Program-made: the position numbers and the translations under genes
Notes under the pieces: generated by a model
Told to the model about the DNA's origin: nothing
What the model saw: the letters and a program-made list of their open reading frames with translations, nothing else
The model's database searches: none
Part shown: positions 1 through 9,776 of the stretch, in pieces
How positions within the stretch are numbered: the first letter of the stretch is position 1
How the letters are laid out: each line of letters starts with the position of its first letter
From: Asinibacterium sp. OR53
GTDB lineage: Bacteria > Bacteroidota > Bacteroidia > Chitinophagales > Chitinophagaceae
NCBI RefSeq assembly: GCF_000515315.1
Contig: NZ_KI911562.1
Coordinates: forward strand, 2,885,220 to 2,949,219
Direction: 5' to 3'
Length of the DNA: 64,000 nucleotides

Positions 1-477
1 ATCTTTATTACCGGTGGAACCTTCGATAAGGAATACAATGAACTGAATGGAGAACTTTATTTTAAGAATACCCACATGCAGGAACTGCTGGAAAAGGGAA
101 GGTGCCGGCTGGATGTTCAGATCCGCACCCTGATGATGATCGACAGCCTGGAAATGACCGATGAAGACAGGGACCTGATCGTACACCAGTGCATCCAATG
201 TGAAGAAGACAAGATCGTTATCACCCATGGCACCGATACCATGTCTGTAACAGCCCGTGTGCTGGCAGAAAAAGTCAAGAACAAAACGATTGTACTCACA
301 GGGGCCATGATCCCCATCAAATTCGGTAGTTCCGACGGCCTATTCAACCTGGGCGGGGCTTTAGCATTCGTGCAAACCCTGCCGCCCGGCGTTTATGTAG
401 CCATGAACGGCCGTTGGTTCAATTGGGATAATGTACGCAAGAACAAACAGACCGGCGTATTTGAAGAAATAAAATAG
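1..477 (+). CDS. Short asparaginase-domain protein (5' end outside window)
   Basis: The frame is open from base 1 and stops at 477, so the gene begins upstream of the window. The visible 158 residues carry the two hallmark motifs of the L-asparaginase N-terminal domain: TGGTFDK at the very start and HGTDTM about 55 residues before TGAMIP. Both supply Thr (and an Asp) for the nucleophile and substrate pocket in the family. The protein ends about 150 residues after the first motif, so it lacks the C-terminal domain found in full asparaginases of 320-350 residues. Single-domain versions occur in Bacteroidota. Whether it hydrolyses asparagine is inferred only; the fold and motifs are well supported. 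Confidence 0.8.
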   Translation: MFITGGTFDKEYNELNGELYFKNTHMQELLEKGRCRLDVQIRTLMMIDSLEMTDEDRDLIVHQCIQCEEDKIVITHGTDTMSVTARVLAEKVKNKTIVLTGAMIPIKFGSSDGLFNLGGALAFVQTLPPGVYVAMNGRWFNWDNVRKNKQTGVFEEIK

Positions 478-489
478 CCCGCAAATCGG

Positions 490-972
490 TTACAGATTTT
501 TCAGCATCCAAATGCCGCAGCCGCAGTGCCCGCTGTTTCCCATAGGAGCTGTAAGGTATTGAAAGCCAAATAGCTCATAAATGCCAACTGCTTTTTTTAA
601 TTCAGGCATACTTTCAAGATAAACCCTTGAAAATCCTTTTGCTTTGGCGGTTTCCAAACATAAGTTGATCAGCTGTCTGCCGAGGCCCAATCCGCGTGCA
701 GCAGGCGCCAGGTACATCTTCACCAGTTCGCAGGTATCTGCCGGCAATGCATTAGTAGGATAAATGCCCGCACCGCCCAATAGCGCTCCGTCTTTTTCCG
801 CTACAAAATAGATGCTGGCGGGCTCAGCCTGGAAAGTTTCAAATAAATGATCGGTGGTTTCGTCGTAATAAACGGTTCCGGGCTTATTGGCGCCAAACTC
901 TTCCAATGCCTTGCGAATGATGGAGGCAAGGGCTGCATTATCTGTTTGTGCTATTGGCCTGATGTTAACCAT
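490..972 (-). CDS. GNAT family N-acetyltransferase
   Basis: A 160-residue GCN5-type acyltransferase. The acetyl-CoA pyrophosphate-binding motif A is clear as RGLGLGRQL, preceded by the strand CELVKMYLAP and followed by an Ala-rich helix. The C-terminal half (YLESMPELKKAVGIYELFGF) is typical of small-molecule or protein N-acetyltransferases. The ATG at 972 fits the family start MVNIRPI; a longer frame runs back into pgi but would overlap it by 77 bases. The gene begins 4 bases after the pgi stop and is probably cotranscribed with it. The substrate is unknown. Confidence 0.85.
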   Translation of the reverse strand: MVNIRPIAQTDNAALASIIRKALEEFGANKPGTVYYDETTDHLFETFQAEPASIYFVAEKDGALLGGAGIYPTNALPADTCELVKMYLAPAARGLGLGRQLINLCLETAKAKGFSRVYLESMPELKKAVGIYELFGFQYLTAPMGNSGHCGCGIWMLKNL

Positions 973-976
973 TGAT

Positions 977-2635
977 TCAGTTTTTCCTGAACTGCTTATA
1001 GGCATTGACCAATCCGTTCGTGGATGAGTCGTGCGTAGCCACTGCTGCATCATCGGTTAATTCGGGCAGTAATTGATTGGCCAGTTGTTTACCCAGTTCC
1101 ACGCCCCATTGATCGAAGCTGAAAATATTCCAGATCACGCCCTGCACAAATATCTTATGCTCATAAAACGCAATCAAACTTCCCAATGAATGCGGTGTGA
1201 TCTCTTTTAACAGGAATGAATTGGTAGGCTTATTGCCTTCGAATACTTTAAAGGGCAGCAGCCGCTTGATCTCTTCTTTACTCTTATCGGCTTTCTCTAA
1301 CTCCGCTCTTACCTGGTTCTCTGTTTTGCCATTCATGAGCGCTTCTGTTTGCGCAAAGAAATTAGACAACAGTTTGGTATGATGATCGCCTGTAGGATTG
1401 TGGCTGATAGCCGGTGCAATAAAATCGCAGGGGATCATCAATGTGCCCTGGTGGATCAGTTGGTAAAAAGCGTGTTGTCCGTTGGTGCCCGGCTCGCCCC
1501 AGATCACCGGTCCGGTTGCATAATTAACCGGGTGCCCGCTGCGGTCAATGCTTTTACCGTTGCTTTCCATATTGCCTTGTTGCAGGTAAGCCGCAAAACG
1601 ATGTAAGTATTGATCGTAGGGGAGAATGGCTTCACTTTGCGCACCAAAGAAATTGGTGTACCAGATACCGATAAGCGCCATCAACACGGGTATATTCTTA
1701 TCAAATTTCTCTTTGCGGAAATGTTCATCCACTGCTGCCGCACCTTTCAGGAGCGCTTCAAAATGTTCATATCCGATGGTGAGTGCAATAGACAAGCCGA
1801 TAGCGCTCCACAGAGAATACCGGCCGCCTACCCAGTCCCAGAATTCAAACATATTGGCTTTGTCGATACCAAATGCCGTTACTTCTTTTTCATTGGTGCT
1901 GAGCGCCACGAAATGTTTGGCCACATGCGCCTGGTCTTTTGCGTGCTTCACAAACCAGTCACGCGCCGTGTGCGCATTGGTCATGGTTTCCTGCGTGGTG
2001 AAGGTTTTGGAAGCCACCAGGAAAAGTGTTTCTTCAGGCGTTACTTTTTTCAGTGTTTCAGCGATATGCGTTCCATCGACATTGCTCACAAAATAAGTTT
2101 CAATGTCTTTTTTCCAATAGGGACGGAGCGCTTCCGTTACCATTACCGGCCCCAGGTCGCTGCCGCCGATGCCGATATTGACAATGTAACGGATCTTTTT
2201 GCCGGTATATCCTTTCCATTTACCGCTGTGCACTTCCTCGCAGCATATTTTCATGTGGTTGAGTACCCGTTGCACATGGGGCATGATGTCTTTGCCATCT
2301 ACCAATATAGGGGTATCGGAAAAATTACGCAGCGCGGTATGCAATACCGAACGGTGTTCCGTTTCATTGATCTTCAGACCGGCGAACATATCGTGGATCG
2401 CATCTTTCAGCTTGCAGTCTTCCGCCAGTTGCAACAACAACTGTAAGGTTTTCTGGTTGATGATATTCTTGGAATAATCGAACAGTGTTTCTTCAAATAC
2501 GAGGGAGAAGCGCTGGAAACGCTCGGGATCGGCCGCAAAAAGGTCTTTCATGTGACGGCGGCTCATTTCTTCTTCGTGGTGTTTCTTCAATAAAAACCAT
2601 GCCTGGGTATTCGTTGGATTGATTCTCGGTAACAT
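977..2635 (-). CDS. pgi: Glucose-6-phosphate isomerase
   Basis: Interconverts glucose 6-phosphate and fructose 6-phosphate in glycolysis and gluconeogenesis, in the cytoplasm. The 552-residue length matches the long bacterial PGI form. The phosphosugar-binding motif GIGGSDLGP and the C-terminal signature around DQWGVELGK are both present, as is the conserved [11 protein letters not shown] stretch. The start [13 protein letters not shown] is the usual beginning of the family. It lies 62 bases downstream of the threonine aldolase gene on the same strand and is followed at once by a GNAT gene, so a three-gene transcript is possible. Nothing looks unusual. Confidence 0.97.
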   Translation of the reverse strand: MLPRINPTNTQAWFLLKKHHEEEMSRRHMKDLFAADPERFQRFSLVFEETLFDYSKNIINQKTLQLLLQLAEDCKLKDAIHDMFAGLKINETEHRSVLHTALRNFSDTPILVDGKDIMPHVQRVLNHMKICCEEVHSGKWKGYTGKKIRYIVNIGIGGSDLGPVMVTEALRPYWKKDIETYFVSNVDGTHIAETLKKVTPEETLFLVASKTFTTQETMTNAHTARDWFVKHAKDQAHVAKHFVALSTNEKEVTAFGIDKANMFEFWDWVGGRYSLWSAIGLSIALTIGYEHFEALLKGAAAVDEHFRKEKFDKNIPVLMALIGIWYTNFFGAQSEAILPYDQYLHRFAAYLQQGNMESNGKSIDRSGHPVNYATGPVIWGEPGTNGQHAFYQLIHQGTLMIPCDFIAPAISHNPTGDHHTKLLSNFFAQTEALMNGKTENQVRAELEKADKSKEEIKRLLPFKVFEGNKPTNSFLLKEITPHSLGSLIAFYEHKIFVQGVIWNIFSFDQWGVELGKQLANQLLPELTDDAAVATHDSSTNGLVNAYKQFRKN

Positions 2636-2697
2636 GCGCTTGCTTCTTTTCTAATTTCAATGATAAATAAAGTCCACTTAATCAATAAACAGCTGTA

Positions 2698-3711
2698 CTA
2701 CAAAGTATCAATCACCCTAATGGTTTCGTCCACCATGGAGGAACTAATATCTAAATGCAACACAAACCTGATTTGTGTAGAGGATATGGCAATTGCGTAG
2801 ATATTGGATTGTTTAAGGATTGCCGACAAACCAGGTGCGGTAAAACGGCCTTTCACTTCAAAAATAATGATATTGGTTTCAACTGGTAAAATCTCGCCTA
2901 CAAAATCTTTCTTTTGCAATGCTGCTGCAATTCGCTGCGCATGTGCATGGTCATCCGCCAGGCGTGCTACATTATTTTCCAATGCATAAATTCCCGCTGC
3001 TGCCAGATAGCCCGCTTGCCGCATACCGCCGCCAAATACTTTCCGTATCCTGCGCGCTTTCTTAATATAAACGCCGGATCCGATCAATACACTTCCTACC
3101 GGGGCGCCCAATCCTTTACTTAAACAAATAGAAATACTGTCGAACACAGTTCCATATTGCTGGCAGGTTTCATTCTTCGCTACGAGGGCATTGAAGAGGC
3201 GGGCCCCATCGAGGTGCAGCCTGAGGTTATTATCCAAACAAACCTGTTTTATTTCCTGTATATCAGTAAATTGATAACAGCTTCCACCGCCGCGATTGGC
3301 TGTATTTTCTAAAGAGACCAATGTGGAGGCCGGCTTATGTACATCATCTGCATTGATGGACTGTTTCACTTGTGCTGCCGTGATACGGCCACGGTCGCCA
3401 TGCAGCAAACGCACCGAGCAACCCGAGTTGAAAGCAATGCCGCCTCCTTCGTATTGGTAAACATGCGACAACTGATCGCAGATCACTTCATCTCCCGGTT
3501 GTGTATGACATTTGATGGCAATCTGGTTGGTCATGGTGCCACTGGGGCAAAAAACAGCCGCCTCCATGCCAAACAAACCGGCACATAATTGTTCCAACCG
3601 GTTTACCGTTGGGTCTTCTCCAAAAACATCATCCCCAGTTGGAGCTGACTGCATTGCTGCCAGCATGCCAGGGGTAGGCCGTGTAACGGTATCACTTCTG
3701 AAATCGATCAT
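2698..3711 (-). CDS. ltaE: Low-specificity L-threonine aldolase
   Basis: PLP enzyme of the fold-type I beta-eliminating lyase group that cleaves L-threonine or L-allo-threonine to glycine and acetaldehyde. The protein has 337 residues, close to the family size. It opens with MIDFRSDTVTRPT, which is diagnostic, has the LDGARLFNA block with the PLP-contacting Asp, and the Schiff-base lysine K199 in SKGLGAPVGS. The gene diverges from the efflux operon that starts at 3886. Substrate stereospecificity cannot be read from the sequence. Confidence 0.92.
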   Translation of the reverse strand: MIDFRSDTVTRPTPGMLAAMQSAPTGDDVFGEDPTVNRLEQLCAGLFGMEAAVFCPSGTMTNQIAIKCHTQPGDEVICDQLSHVYQYEGGGIAFNSGCSVRLLHGDRGRITAAQVKQSINADDVHKPASTLVSLENTANRGGGSCYQFTDIQEIKQVCLDNNLRLHLDGARLFNALVAKNETCQQYGTVFDSISICLSKGLGAPVGSVLIGSGVYIKKARRIRKVFGGGMRQAGYLAAAGIYALENNVARLADDHAHAQRIAAALQKKDFVGEILPVETNIIIFEVKGRFTAPGLSAILKQSNIYAIAISSTQIRFVLHLDISSSMVDETIRVIDTL

Positions 3712-3776
3712 GCCGCTAAGATAGGTGTTGCGATCAGAACAAGATGATTCCGAAGCTTACCGTTTATAAAATAATG

Positions 3777-3808
3777 TTGCAACTATGATCCTGGTGCCCT
3801 TAATTTTG
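3777..3808 (+). promoter_or_regulatory. Predicted Bacteroidota promoter for the efflux operon
   Basis: TTG at 3777-3779 and TAATTTTG at 3801-3808 with a 21-base spacer match the Bacteroidota primary-sigma consensus (TTTG, then TAnnTTTG). It lies about 75 bases ahead of the tolC-like start, in the region between divergent genes. Confidence 0.5.
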
Positions 3809-3885
3809 CAAATTAAAAAAATTGCTCATAAATTAATATCTTCAATCTACCGATTGGAGACTTCCGTATTCCTAAAACGGATATC

Positions 3886-5226
3886 ATGATTCGAAAGATC
3901 CATATCACTAAACCCGTTTACCTCCTCTGCATCCTTGCTTGTTTGTATTTACCCGGAAAAGCGCAACAGTCGCAGCAGGATGCCACTTTATTACAGAACG
4001 CCAGCCTGGACAATGTTGTGCAGTATGCTTTGAAGCACCAGCCTTCTTTTCAACAGTCGCTTATCGATGAAGAGATCGTTGAAACCACCATCCGCAACAA
4101 ACTATCGGCCTGGTACCCACAACTGAATTTGAACTATAGCCTGCAACACAATTTCCAGGTGCCAACAAGTGTCATTGGCGGAAACCCCATCAGGCTGGGC
4201 GTTAACAATACTTCTGCTGCACAATTCACTGTATCCCAGAACCTTTTCAACCGCGATGCATTGCTGGCTTTCCGCAGCAAGAGCGATGTTCGTACGCAGG
4301 CACGTCAGCATACCGGTATCGACAAGATCAGTGTGATCTCCAACGTGTCGAAAGCCTTTTACGATGTGCTGGCTACCATGCAACAGATCAAAGTATCGGA
4401 TGAAAATATTGCGCGGCTGGAAAGCAGTATACAGATAGCAACCAACCAGTACAAAGCCGGACTGACTGACAAGACCGATTATAAGCGTGCTACCATTTCT
4501 CTCAACAACAGCAAAGCTACCCGTGCGGCCAACCTGGTAGTATTGAAGGCTAAGTCAGCCTACCTGAAAACGCTGATGGGTTGTCCGGATAGTGTAGACC
4601 TGCATATTGCATACGATACCCTTCAACTGGAGAAAGATGCGGTACTGGATACATTGCAGTTGCCCGATTATACACGCCGCGCGGAATACCAGTTCCTGCA
4701 AACGCAGAAGAAACTGTGGTCGGCCAACCTGCAATATGAGAAATGGTCATACCTCCCCACAATAGCCCTCAACGGAGCGTATAACATGAATTTCCAAGAC
4801 AACGATTTTGCCAAGTTGTACAATATGAATTTTCCCAGTTCTTTTGCGGCGTTGACGATAACCCTTCCCATTTTCCAGGGGGGTAAGCGCAAAGCGAATA
4901 TCGACCAGGCAGGGTGGCAGTTGAAGAAGACCGACTGGGACATCATCAACCTGAAAAACGCTGTCAATGCACAGTATGCACAGGCAATGGCCGGCTATAA
5001 AACCAACCTGGCTAATTACCAGGCGCTGAAAGAAAACCTGGCGTTGGCTAAGGAAGTGTATGGCATTATTGAGTTGCAGTACAAATCGGGCGTGAAGACT
5101 TACCTGGAAGTCATTACAGCAGAAACCGATCTGCGTACATCGGAGATCAATTATTACAATGCCTTATACCAGGTGCTGGCCAGCAAAATAGATGTGCAGG
5201 TAGCCCTGGGCCAAATCGTTTACTAA
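3886..5226 (+). CDS. TolC-family outer membrane efflux protein
   Basis: Outer-membrane channel of a tripartite efflux pump, 446 residues. A signal peptide ends near GKAQQ (residues 20-27). The rest has the TolC/OEP double repeat of long amphipathic helices separated by beta-barrel strands, such as LPQLNLNYSLQHNF-like and YLPTIALNGAYNMNF segments, and a C-terminal helix with the typical SGVKTYLEVITAETDLRTSEINYYNALY pattern. It is the first gene of an operon with an adaptor and an RND pump, 20 bases before the adaptor. The exported compounds are unknown; drugs, detergents or endogenous lipophilic products are all possible. Confidence 0.92.
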   Translation: MIRKIHITKPVYLLCILACLYLPGKAQQSQQDATLLQNASLDNVVQYALKHQPSFQQSLIDEEIVETTIRNKLSAWYPQLNLNYSLQHNFQVPTSVIGGNPIRLGVNNTSAAQFTVSQNLFNRDALLAFRSKSDVRTQARQHTGIDKISVISNVSKAFYDVLATMQQIKVSDENIARLESSIQIATNQYKAGLTDKTDYKRATISLNNSKATRAANLVVLKAKSAYLKTLMGCPDSVDLHIAYDTLQLEKDAVLDTLQLPDYTRRAEYQFLQTQKKLWSANLQYEKWSYLPTIALNGAYNMNFQDNDFAKLYNMNFPSSFAALTITLPIFQGGKRKANIDQAGWQLKKTDWDIINLKNAVNAQYAQAMAGYKTNLANYQALKENLALAKEVYGIIELQYKSGVKTYLEVITAETDLRTSEINYYNALYQVLASKIDVQVALGQIVY

Positions 5227-5246
5227 TTTTTAAATCATCTCTTTAT

Positions 5247-6374
5247 ATGTTGTTGCATACTTTGAAAAATCATACCGGCATCATTATAACGGCGTTGTTC
5301 CTGGCTTCCTGCGGAAGTTCGCAACAACAGGGGCCGCAGCAGGCTGGCCTGCAAGCCGTACCGGTAACCCTCGATACAGTAAAAAGCACTGATGCGGTGT
5401 ATCACGATGAATATCCCGGCACGGTGGTGGCCTTCAACCAGGTAGATATCAGGGCGCAGGTAAGCGGTTATGTTACGGGGCTGTTCTTTAAAGATGGAGA
5501 TAAAGTGAGCAGGGGGCAAAAATTATACACCATCGACGCGCAGGTATACGATGCCAATTACCAGCAGGCGCAAGCCAACCTGCAGGTGCAGGAAACCAAT
5601 TTATTGAAAGCCCAAAAAGACGCCGACCGTTACCATGAGTTGGATAAGCACGATGCCATTGCCAGGCAGCAAGTTGATTATGCCGATGCCGCATTGGAAG
5701 CCGCGCACAAACAGGTATCGGCCGCCAAAGCAGCAGTGAACAGCATGAAGAGCAACCTGGGTTTCACTACCATTTATGCGCCGTTCAGCGGCACCATTGG
5801 TATTTCACAGGTAAAGCAGGGAGCCGCAGTGGTGGCAGGTCAAACCGTGCTCAACACCGTTTCTACTGATAACCCTATGGCCGTTGATTTTGCTGTGAAC
5901 CAACAGGAGCTGTATCGTTTCACGCAATTACAACAGAAGGGGAGCAAGGATTCTACTTTCACCCTTGCATTTGGAACAGATGTGTATCCTGCTAACGGTA
6001 CCATCAGCATGATCGATCGCGCTGTTGATCCGCAAACAGCTACCATCAGAACAAGGCTCAGCTTTCCGAATGATAAAGGCATGTTGAAAGCAGGGATGAG
6101 CGCTACCGTACGTGTACTCAACCAGGTATCGAATCACGCTGTGATGATCCCTTATAAAGCGATTACAGAGCAATTAGGTGAGTTCTTCGTTTACGTAGTG
6201 GGCGATAGCAGCAAAGTGAACCAGCGCAAAGTGCAGTTGGGTACTCAAATAGGAAACAACGTGATTGTGCAGAGCGGTTTGAATGCAGGTGAAAAAATAG
6301 CCGTGCAGGGAGTACAGAATTTACGTGAAGGAGCAGTGATTACTACTGCTGTCAAAGGCAAGAGTCAAAAATAG
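5247..6374 (+). CDS. RND efflux periplasmic adaptor (membrane fusion protein)
   Basis: Periplasmic adaptor that links the inner-membrane RND pump to the TolC channel; 375 residues. It is a predicted lipoprotein: the signal segment ends in LFLASC with lipidation Cys22. The lipoyl half-motifs flank a coiled-coil hairpin (VDIRAQVSGYV and FTTIYAPFSGTIG), followed by beta-barrel and membrane-proximal domains ending in GLNAGEKIAVQGVQNLREG. The middle gene of the tolC-like, adaptor and pump operon, 21 bases ahead of the pump gene. Confidence 0.93.
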   Translation: MLLHTLKNHTGIIITALFLASCGSSQQQGPQQAGLQAVPVTLDTVKSTDAVYHDEYPGTVVAFNQVDIRAQVSGYVTGLFFKDGDKVSRGQKLYTIDAQVYDANYQQAQANLQVQETNLLKAQKDADRYHELDKHDAIARQQVDYADAALEAAHKQVSAAKAAVNSMKSNLGFTTIYAPFSGTIGISQVKQGAAVVAGQTVLNTVSTDNPMAVDFAVNQQELYRFTQLQQKGSKDSTFTLAFGTDVYPANGTISMIDRAVDPQTATIRTRLSFPNDKGMLKAGMSATVRVLNQVSNHAVMIPYKAITEQLGEFFVYVVGDSSKVNQRKVQLGTQIGNNVIVQSGLNAGEKIAVQGVQNLREGAVITTAVKGKSQK

Positions 6375-6395
6375 AGCGTTAATTTTTAATTCAAT

Positions 6396-9300
6396 ATGAT
6401 CGCAGATACTTTTATAAAACGTCCCGTTACAGCCATCGTCATTTCCATTGTGATTGTGCTGGTGGGATTGATCTCCATGACCAACCTGCCTGTTGCGCAG
6501 TATCCTGATATCACACCGCCAACGGTTTCCATCAGTGGTAATTTCACCGGCGCCGATGCGCAGACGGTGGAACAGACGACCACCACGGCCATTGAATCGC
6601 AGGTGAACGGTACGCCGGGCATGACCTATATGAGCAGTAACAGTACCAGCAGCGGACAGAGCAGCATTACGGTAAATTTTGAAGTAGGTACCAATATCGA
6701 TATCGCCACGTTGGATGTACAGAACCGCGTGAGTGTGGCGCAACCTACTTTGCCCGATGCGGTGAAACGACTGGGACTCACTACCCGTAAGCGTAACCCC
6801 AGCATCATGATGGCGCTGGCGCTGTATTCACCCAATGGTACGCACGATGCGATCTTCCTGGGTAACTATGCGAATATTTATTTGAAAGATGCGCTGCTGC
6901 GTGTGAAAGGAGTGGGAGATATCCTGGCCCGTGCCGATGATTTCAGTATGCGTGTATGGCTCAACCCGCGCAAGCTGGCTGCGCTGGGCCTTACACCGGC
7001 CGATGTGAATGCTGCGCTCGCAGAACAAAACCTGCAGATCGCGGCAGGAACCGTGGGCGGTAATCCGCAACCGGGACAGCAGGTCTTCGAATACAATGTG
7101 CTTACCAGCAGCCGCATCAATACCAAAGAGCAGTTTGAAAACATCATCGTACGTACCAAGCCTTCCGATGGAAGTATCGTCTATTTGAAAGATATTGCCC
7201 GTGTTGAGTTAGGTAAATTCGACTATTCCATCAATGCCCTGGTAAATGGAAAGCCTTGTGCTTTCGTGCTTATTTACCAGGCACCCGGCGCCAATGCACT
7301 CGATACTTATGCCGGTGTGATGAAAGCATTGGATAACCTGAAAAAACATTTCCCTAAAGATGTCGATTACCTGGTGCCGCTCGAAACAGCATCAGTAGTA
7401 CAGGTATCGATCGATGAAGTGATCCATACCTTGCTGGAAGCGTTGCTGCTGGTGGTATTGGTGGTATTCCTGTTCCTGCAGAACTGGCGCGCTACGCTGA
7501 TCCCTGTGTTGGCGATACCGGTATCATTGATCGGCGCCTTTATTTTCTTCGCGCCCTTCGGATTCACCATCAACACGCTTACACTCTTTGCCTTTGTGTT
7601 GGCCATCGGTATAGTGGTGGATGATGCCATTGTGGTAGTGGAAGCAGTACAGCATTATATCGACCATGAAAAGATGACGCCCAGGGAAGCCACGCAAAAA
7701 GCCATGAAAGACATTTCTGGTCCGGTAGTGGCTATCGCGTTGATATTGGCAGCTGTGTTCATACCGGTAGGATTTGTGCCGGGTATCGTGGGCAGGCTTT
7801 ACCAGCAGTTTGCCATTACCATTGCCGTTTCGGTAGTGATCTCTGCATTCGTTGCGCTTTCACTCACCCCGGCCCTGTGTATTGTATTGCTGAAGCCTTC
7901 TAAAGATGCAACAGCGAAAAAGAACATCCTGGAAAAATTCTTTGCCGCTTTCAACAACAAGTTCACCAGGCTCACCCGTTCTTATGCACGTGGTGTAGGT
8001 AAATGGATCCGCGCAACGCCTTATGTATTGGTGATGATGGTGTGTTTGTTCGTAGGATTGTTTTTCCTTTTCAAAGCCAAACCTTCCGGCTTTATACCCA
8101 CGGAAGACGAAGGCCGTTTGTATGTAACGTATGAAATGCCCGAAGGAACTTCTACGACGCGCAACGTGGCTATGATGAAGGATGTAATGGCCAGAGTGCG
8201 GGCGATCCCTGCCGTTAAAGTGGTAGGGGGACTGGCCGGGCTCAACATTGTAAGTTTCTCCAGCAAATCCAACACCGGTACCATGTTCGTGAGCCTGAAA
8301 CCCTGGGAAGACCGGAAGAAAGCGGAAGAACAATTGAAAGGGGTGATTGCAGAGATCACCAAACGAACTGCCAATATAAAAGAGGCACGTATATTACCCA
8401 TTGCGCCGCCCGCCATCCCGGGATTGGGCGCCACTTCGGGTTTTACTTTTGAACTGCAACAGACCACCAGTACCGACAGCCTCAGGCAATTCGAAGCAGT
8501 AGCCAAAAGATTCCTCGGCGCGCTCTACCAGCGGCCGGAAATTGGTATGGCATACACGTTCTTCTCTACACGAACACCGGGTTACCAGGTAGATGTTGAC
8601 AGGGAGAAAGCGAAAAAGCTGGGCGTATCTGTGGCAGATGCTTATTCAACATTGTCAACCTTGCTGGGCAGCAGTTACGTAAACGATTTCAATATTTACG
8701 GCCGTAATTTCAGGGTGATGACGCAGGCTGACAGCAGTTTCCGCGGATCCATCGATGACCTGCAGGGCTATTACGTGCGTAACAGCCAGGGTGGAATGGT
8801 GCCGATGGGTGCGTTGGTCAATACAAAGCTGATTGAAAACCCGGCCGTCATATCACACTATAATATTTACCGTTCTATCGAGATCAACGGAGCACCCAAA
8901 CCCGGCTTCAGCAGCGGACAGGCCATCGAGGCATTAAAACAAACAGCGGCCCAGGTGCTGCCCGAAGGTTACAGCTATGAATTTTCGGGTATGAGCAGGG
9001 AAGAGATCAAAGCAGGCAGCAGTGCGGCGATGATCTTCGCTATCTCCATTGTGTTCGTGTTCCTGTTCCTGGCGGCATTGTATGAGAGCTGGTCCATCCC
9101 GTTCTCGGTATTGTTCGCCGTGCCGATCGGCGCATTCGGCTCTATTCTTACGCTTACCTTCATCCCATCACTCAGTAATAACGTATATGCACAGATAGGG
9201 TTGATTACCCTGATCGGACTGGCGGCCAAGAACGCCATCCTGATCGTGGAATTTGCCAAAGAGCGGGTAGACAAGGGGATCGACATCGTTCACGCCACTT

Positions 9301-9593
9301 TACAGGCAGTAGAACTGAGGTTGCGGCCTATTGTGATGACCTCCCTGGCCTTTATCCTGGGGGTATTGCCCCTGGCATTTGCATCGGGAGCGGCGGCGGA
9401 ATCGAGAAAAACCATTGGCTGGACCGTATTCGGGGGTATGCTGGCGGCTACCACACTGGCCATATTCGTGGTACCGGTATTCTTCGTACTTATTACGAAA
9501 ATATCCTATGGAAGAAAACTCAAGCGGTTACAGGAGCAGCAGCGGCTGGAGGAGGGTATTGACCAGTCTATCGCCGATTCCCGTTTGAGCTGA
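6396..9593 (+). CDS. RND multidrug efflux permease, HAE1/AcrB type
   Basis: Inner-membrane proton-driven exporter of 1065 residues, the usual size of the hydrophobic/amphiphilic efflux-1 subfamily. TM1 is preceded by FIKRPVTAIV and followed by the periplasmic QYPDITPPTVSISGNF segment. The paired proton-relay aspartates D409-D410 lie in TM4 (GIVVDDAIVVVEAV), and the second half repeats the pattern (GLAAKNAILIVEFAKE). The Asp pair separates it from heavy-metal CusA pumps, which are built differently here. Last gene of the operon; no local repressor gene is present, so regulation is unclear. Confidence 0.95.
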   Translation: MIADTFIKRPVTAIVISIVIVLVGLISMTNLPVAQYPDITPPTVSISGNFTGADAQTVEQTTTTAIESQVNGTPGMTYMSSNSTSSGQSSITVNFEVGTNIDIATLDVQNRVSVAQPTLPDAVKRLGLTTRKRNPSIMMALALYSPNGTHDAIFLGNYANIYLKDALLRVKGVGDILARADDFSMRVWLNPRKLAALGLTPADVNAALAEQNLQIAAGTVGGNPQPGQQVFEYNVLTSSRINTKEQFENIIVRTKPSDGSIVYLKDIARVELGKFDYSINALVNGKPCAFVLIYQAPGANALDTYAGVMKALDNLKKHFPKDVDYLVPLETASVVQVSIDEVIHTLLEALLLVVLVVFLFLQNWRATLIPVLAIPVSLIGAFIFFAPFGFTINTLTLFAFVLAIGIVVDDAIVVVEAVQHYIDHEKMTPREATQKAMKDISGPVVAIALILAAVFIPVGFVPGIVGRLYQQFAITIAVSVVISAFVALSLTPALCIVLLKPSKDATAKKNILEKFFAAFNNKFTRLTRSYARGVGKWIRATPYVLVMMVCLFVGLFFLFKAKPSGFIPTEDEGRLYVTYEMPEGTSTTRNVAMMKDVMARVRAIPAVKVVGGLAGLNIVSFSSKSNTGTMFVSLKPWEDRKKAEEQLKGVIAEITKRTANIKEARILPIAPPAIPGLGATSGFTFELQQTTSTDSLRQFEAVAKRFLGALYQRPEIGMAYTFFSTRTPGYQVDVDREKAKKLGVSVADAYSTLSTLLGSSYVNDFNIYGRNFRVMTQADSSFRGSIDDLQGYYVRNSQGGMVPMGALVNTKLIENPAVISHYNIYRSIEINGAPKPGFSSGQAIEALKQTAAQVLPEGYSYEFSGMSREEIKAGSSAAMIFAISIVFVFLFLAALYESWSIPFSVLFAVPIGAFGSILTLTFIPSLSNNVYAQIGLITLIGLAAKNAILIVEFAKERVDKGIDIVHATLQAVELRLRPIVMTSLAFILGVLPLAFASGAAAESRKTIGWTVFGGMLAATTLAIFVVPVFFVLITKISYGRKLKRLQEQQRLEEGIDQSIADSRLS

Positions 9594-9662
9594 TTAATTG
9601 TCATATTTTGCCCATTTATGCAGTTTTTTCCACAAAAGCTGGCAAAATCCATTGTTACGATG

Positions 9663-9670
9663 TAACTTTG
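9663..9670 (+). promoter_or_regulatory. Predicted -7 element ahead of rpoD
   Basis: TAACTTTG at 9663-9670 matches TAnnTTTG exactly, about 107 bases upstream of the sigma factor start. No good -33 TTTG at the right distance is visible, so only the -7 box is reported. Confidence 0.4.
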
Positions 9671-9776
9671 CGGGCTTCTTATGATCGTATTGGGTAACTT
9701 TAACGATTTTAGTACAGCGCTTTTGAAACATTTGAGGTCTTTTAGTCGTTTACATTAAATAAGATAATATCACATC

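Noticed and set aside
1610-2446. A 278-codon plus-strand reading frame opposite pgi
   Set aside because: Antisense shadow of a clear housekeeping gene, with no domain of its own.
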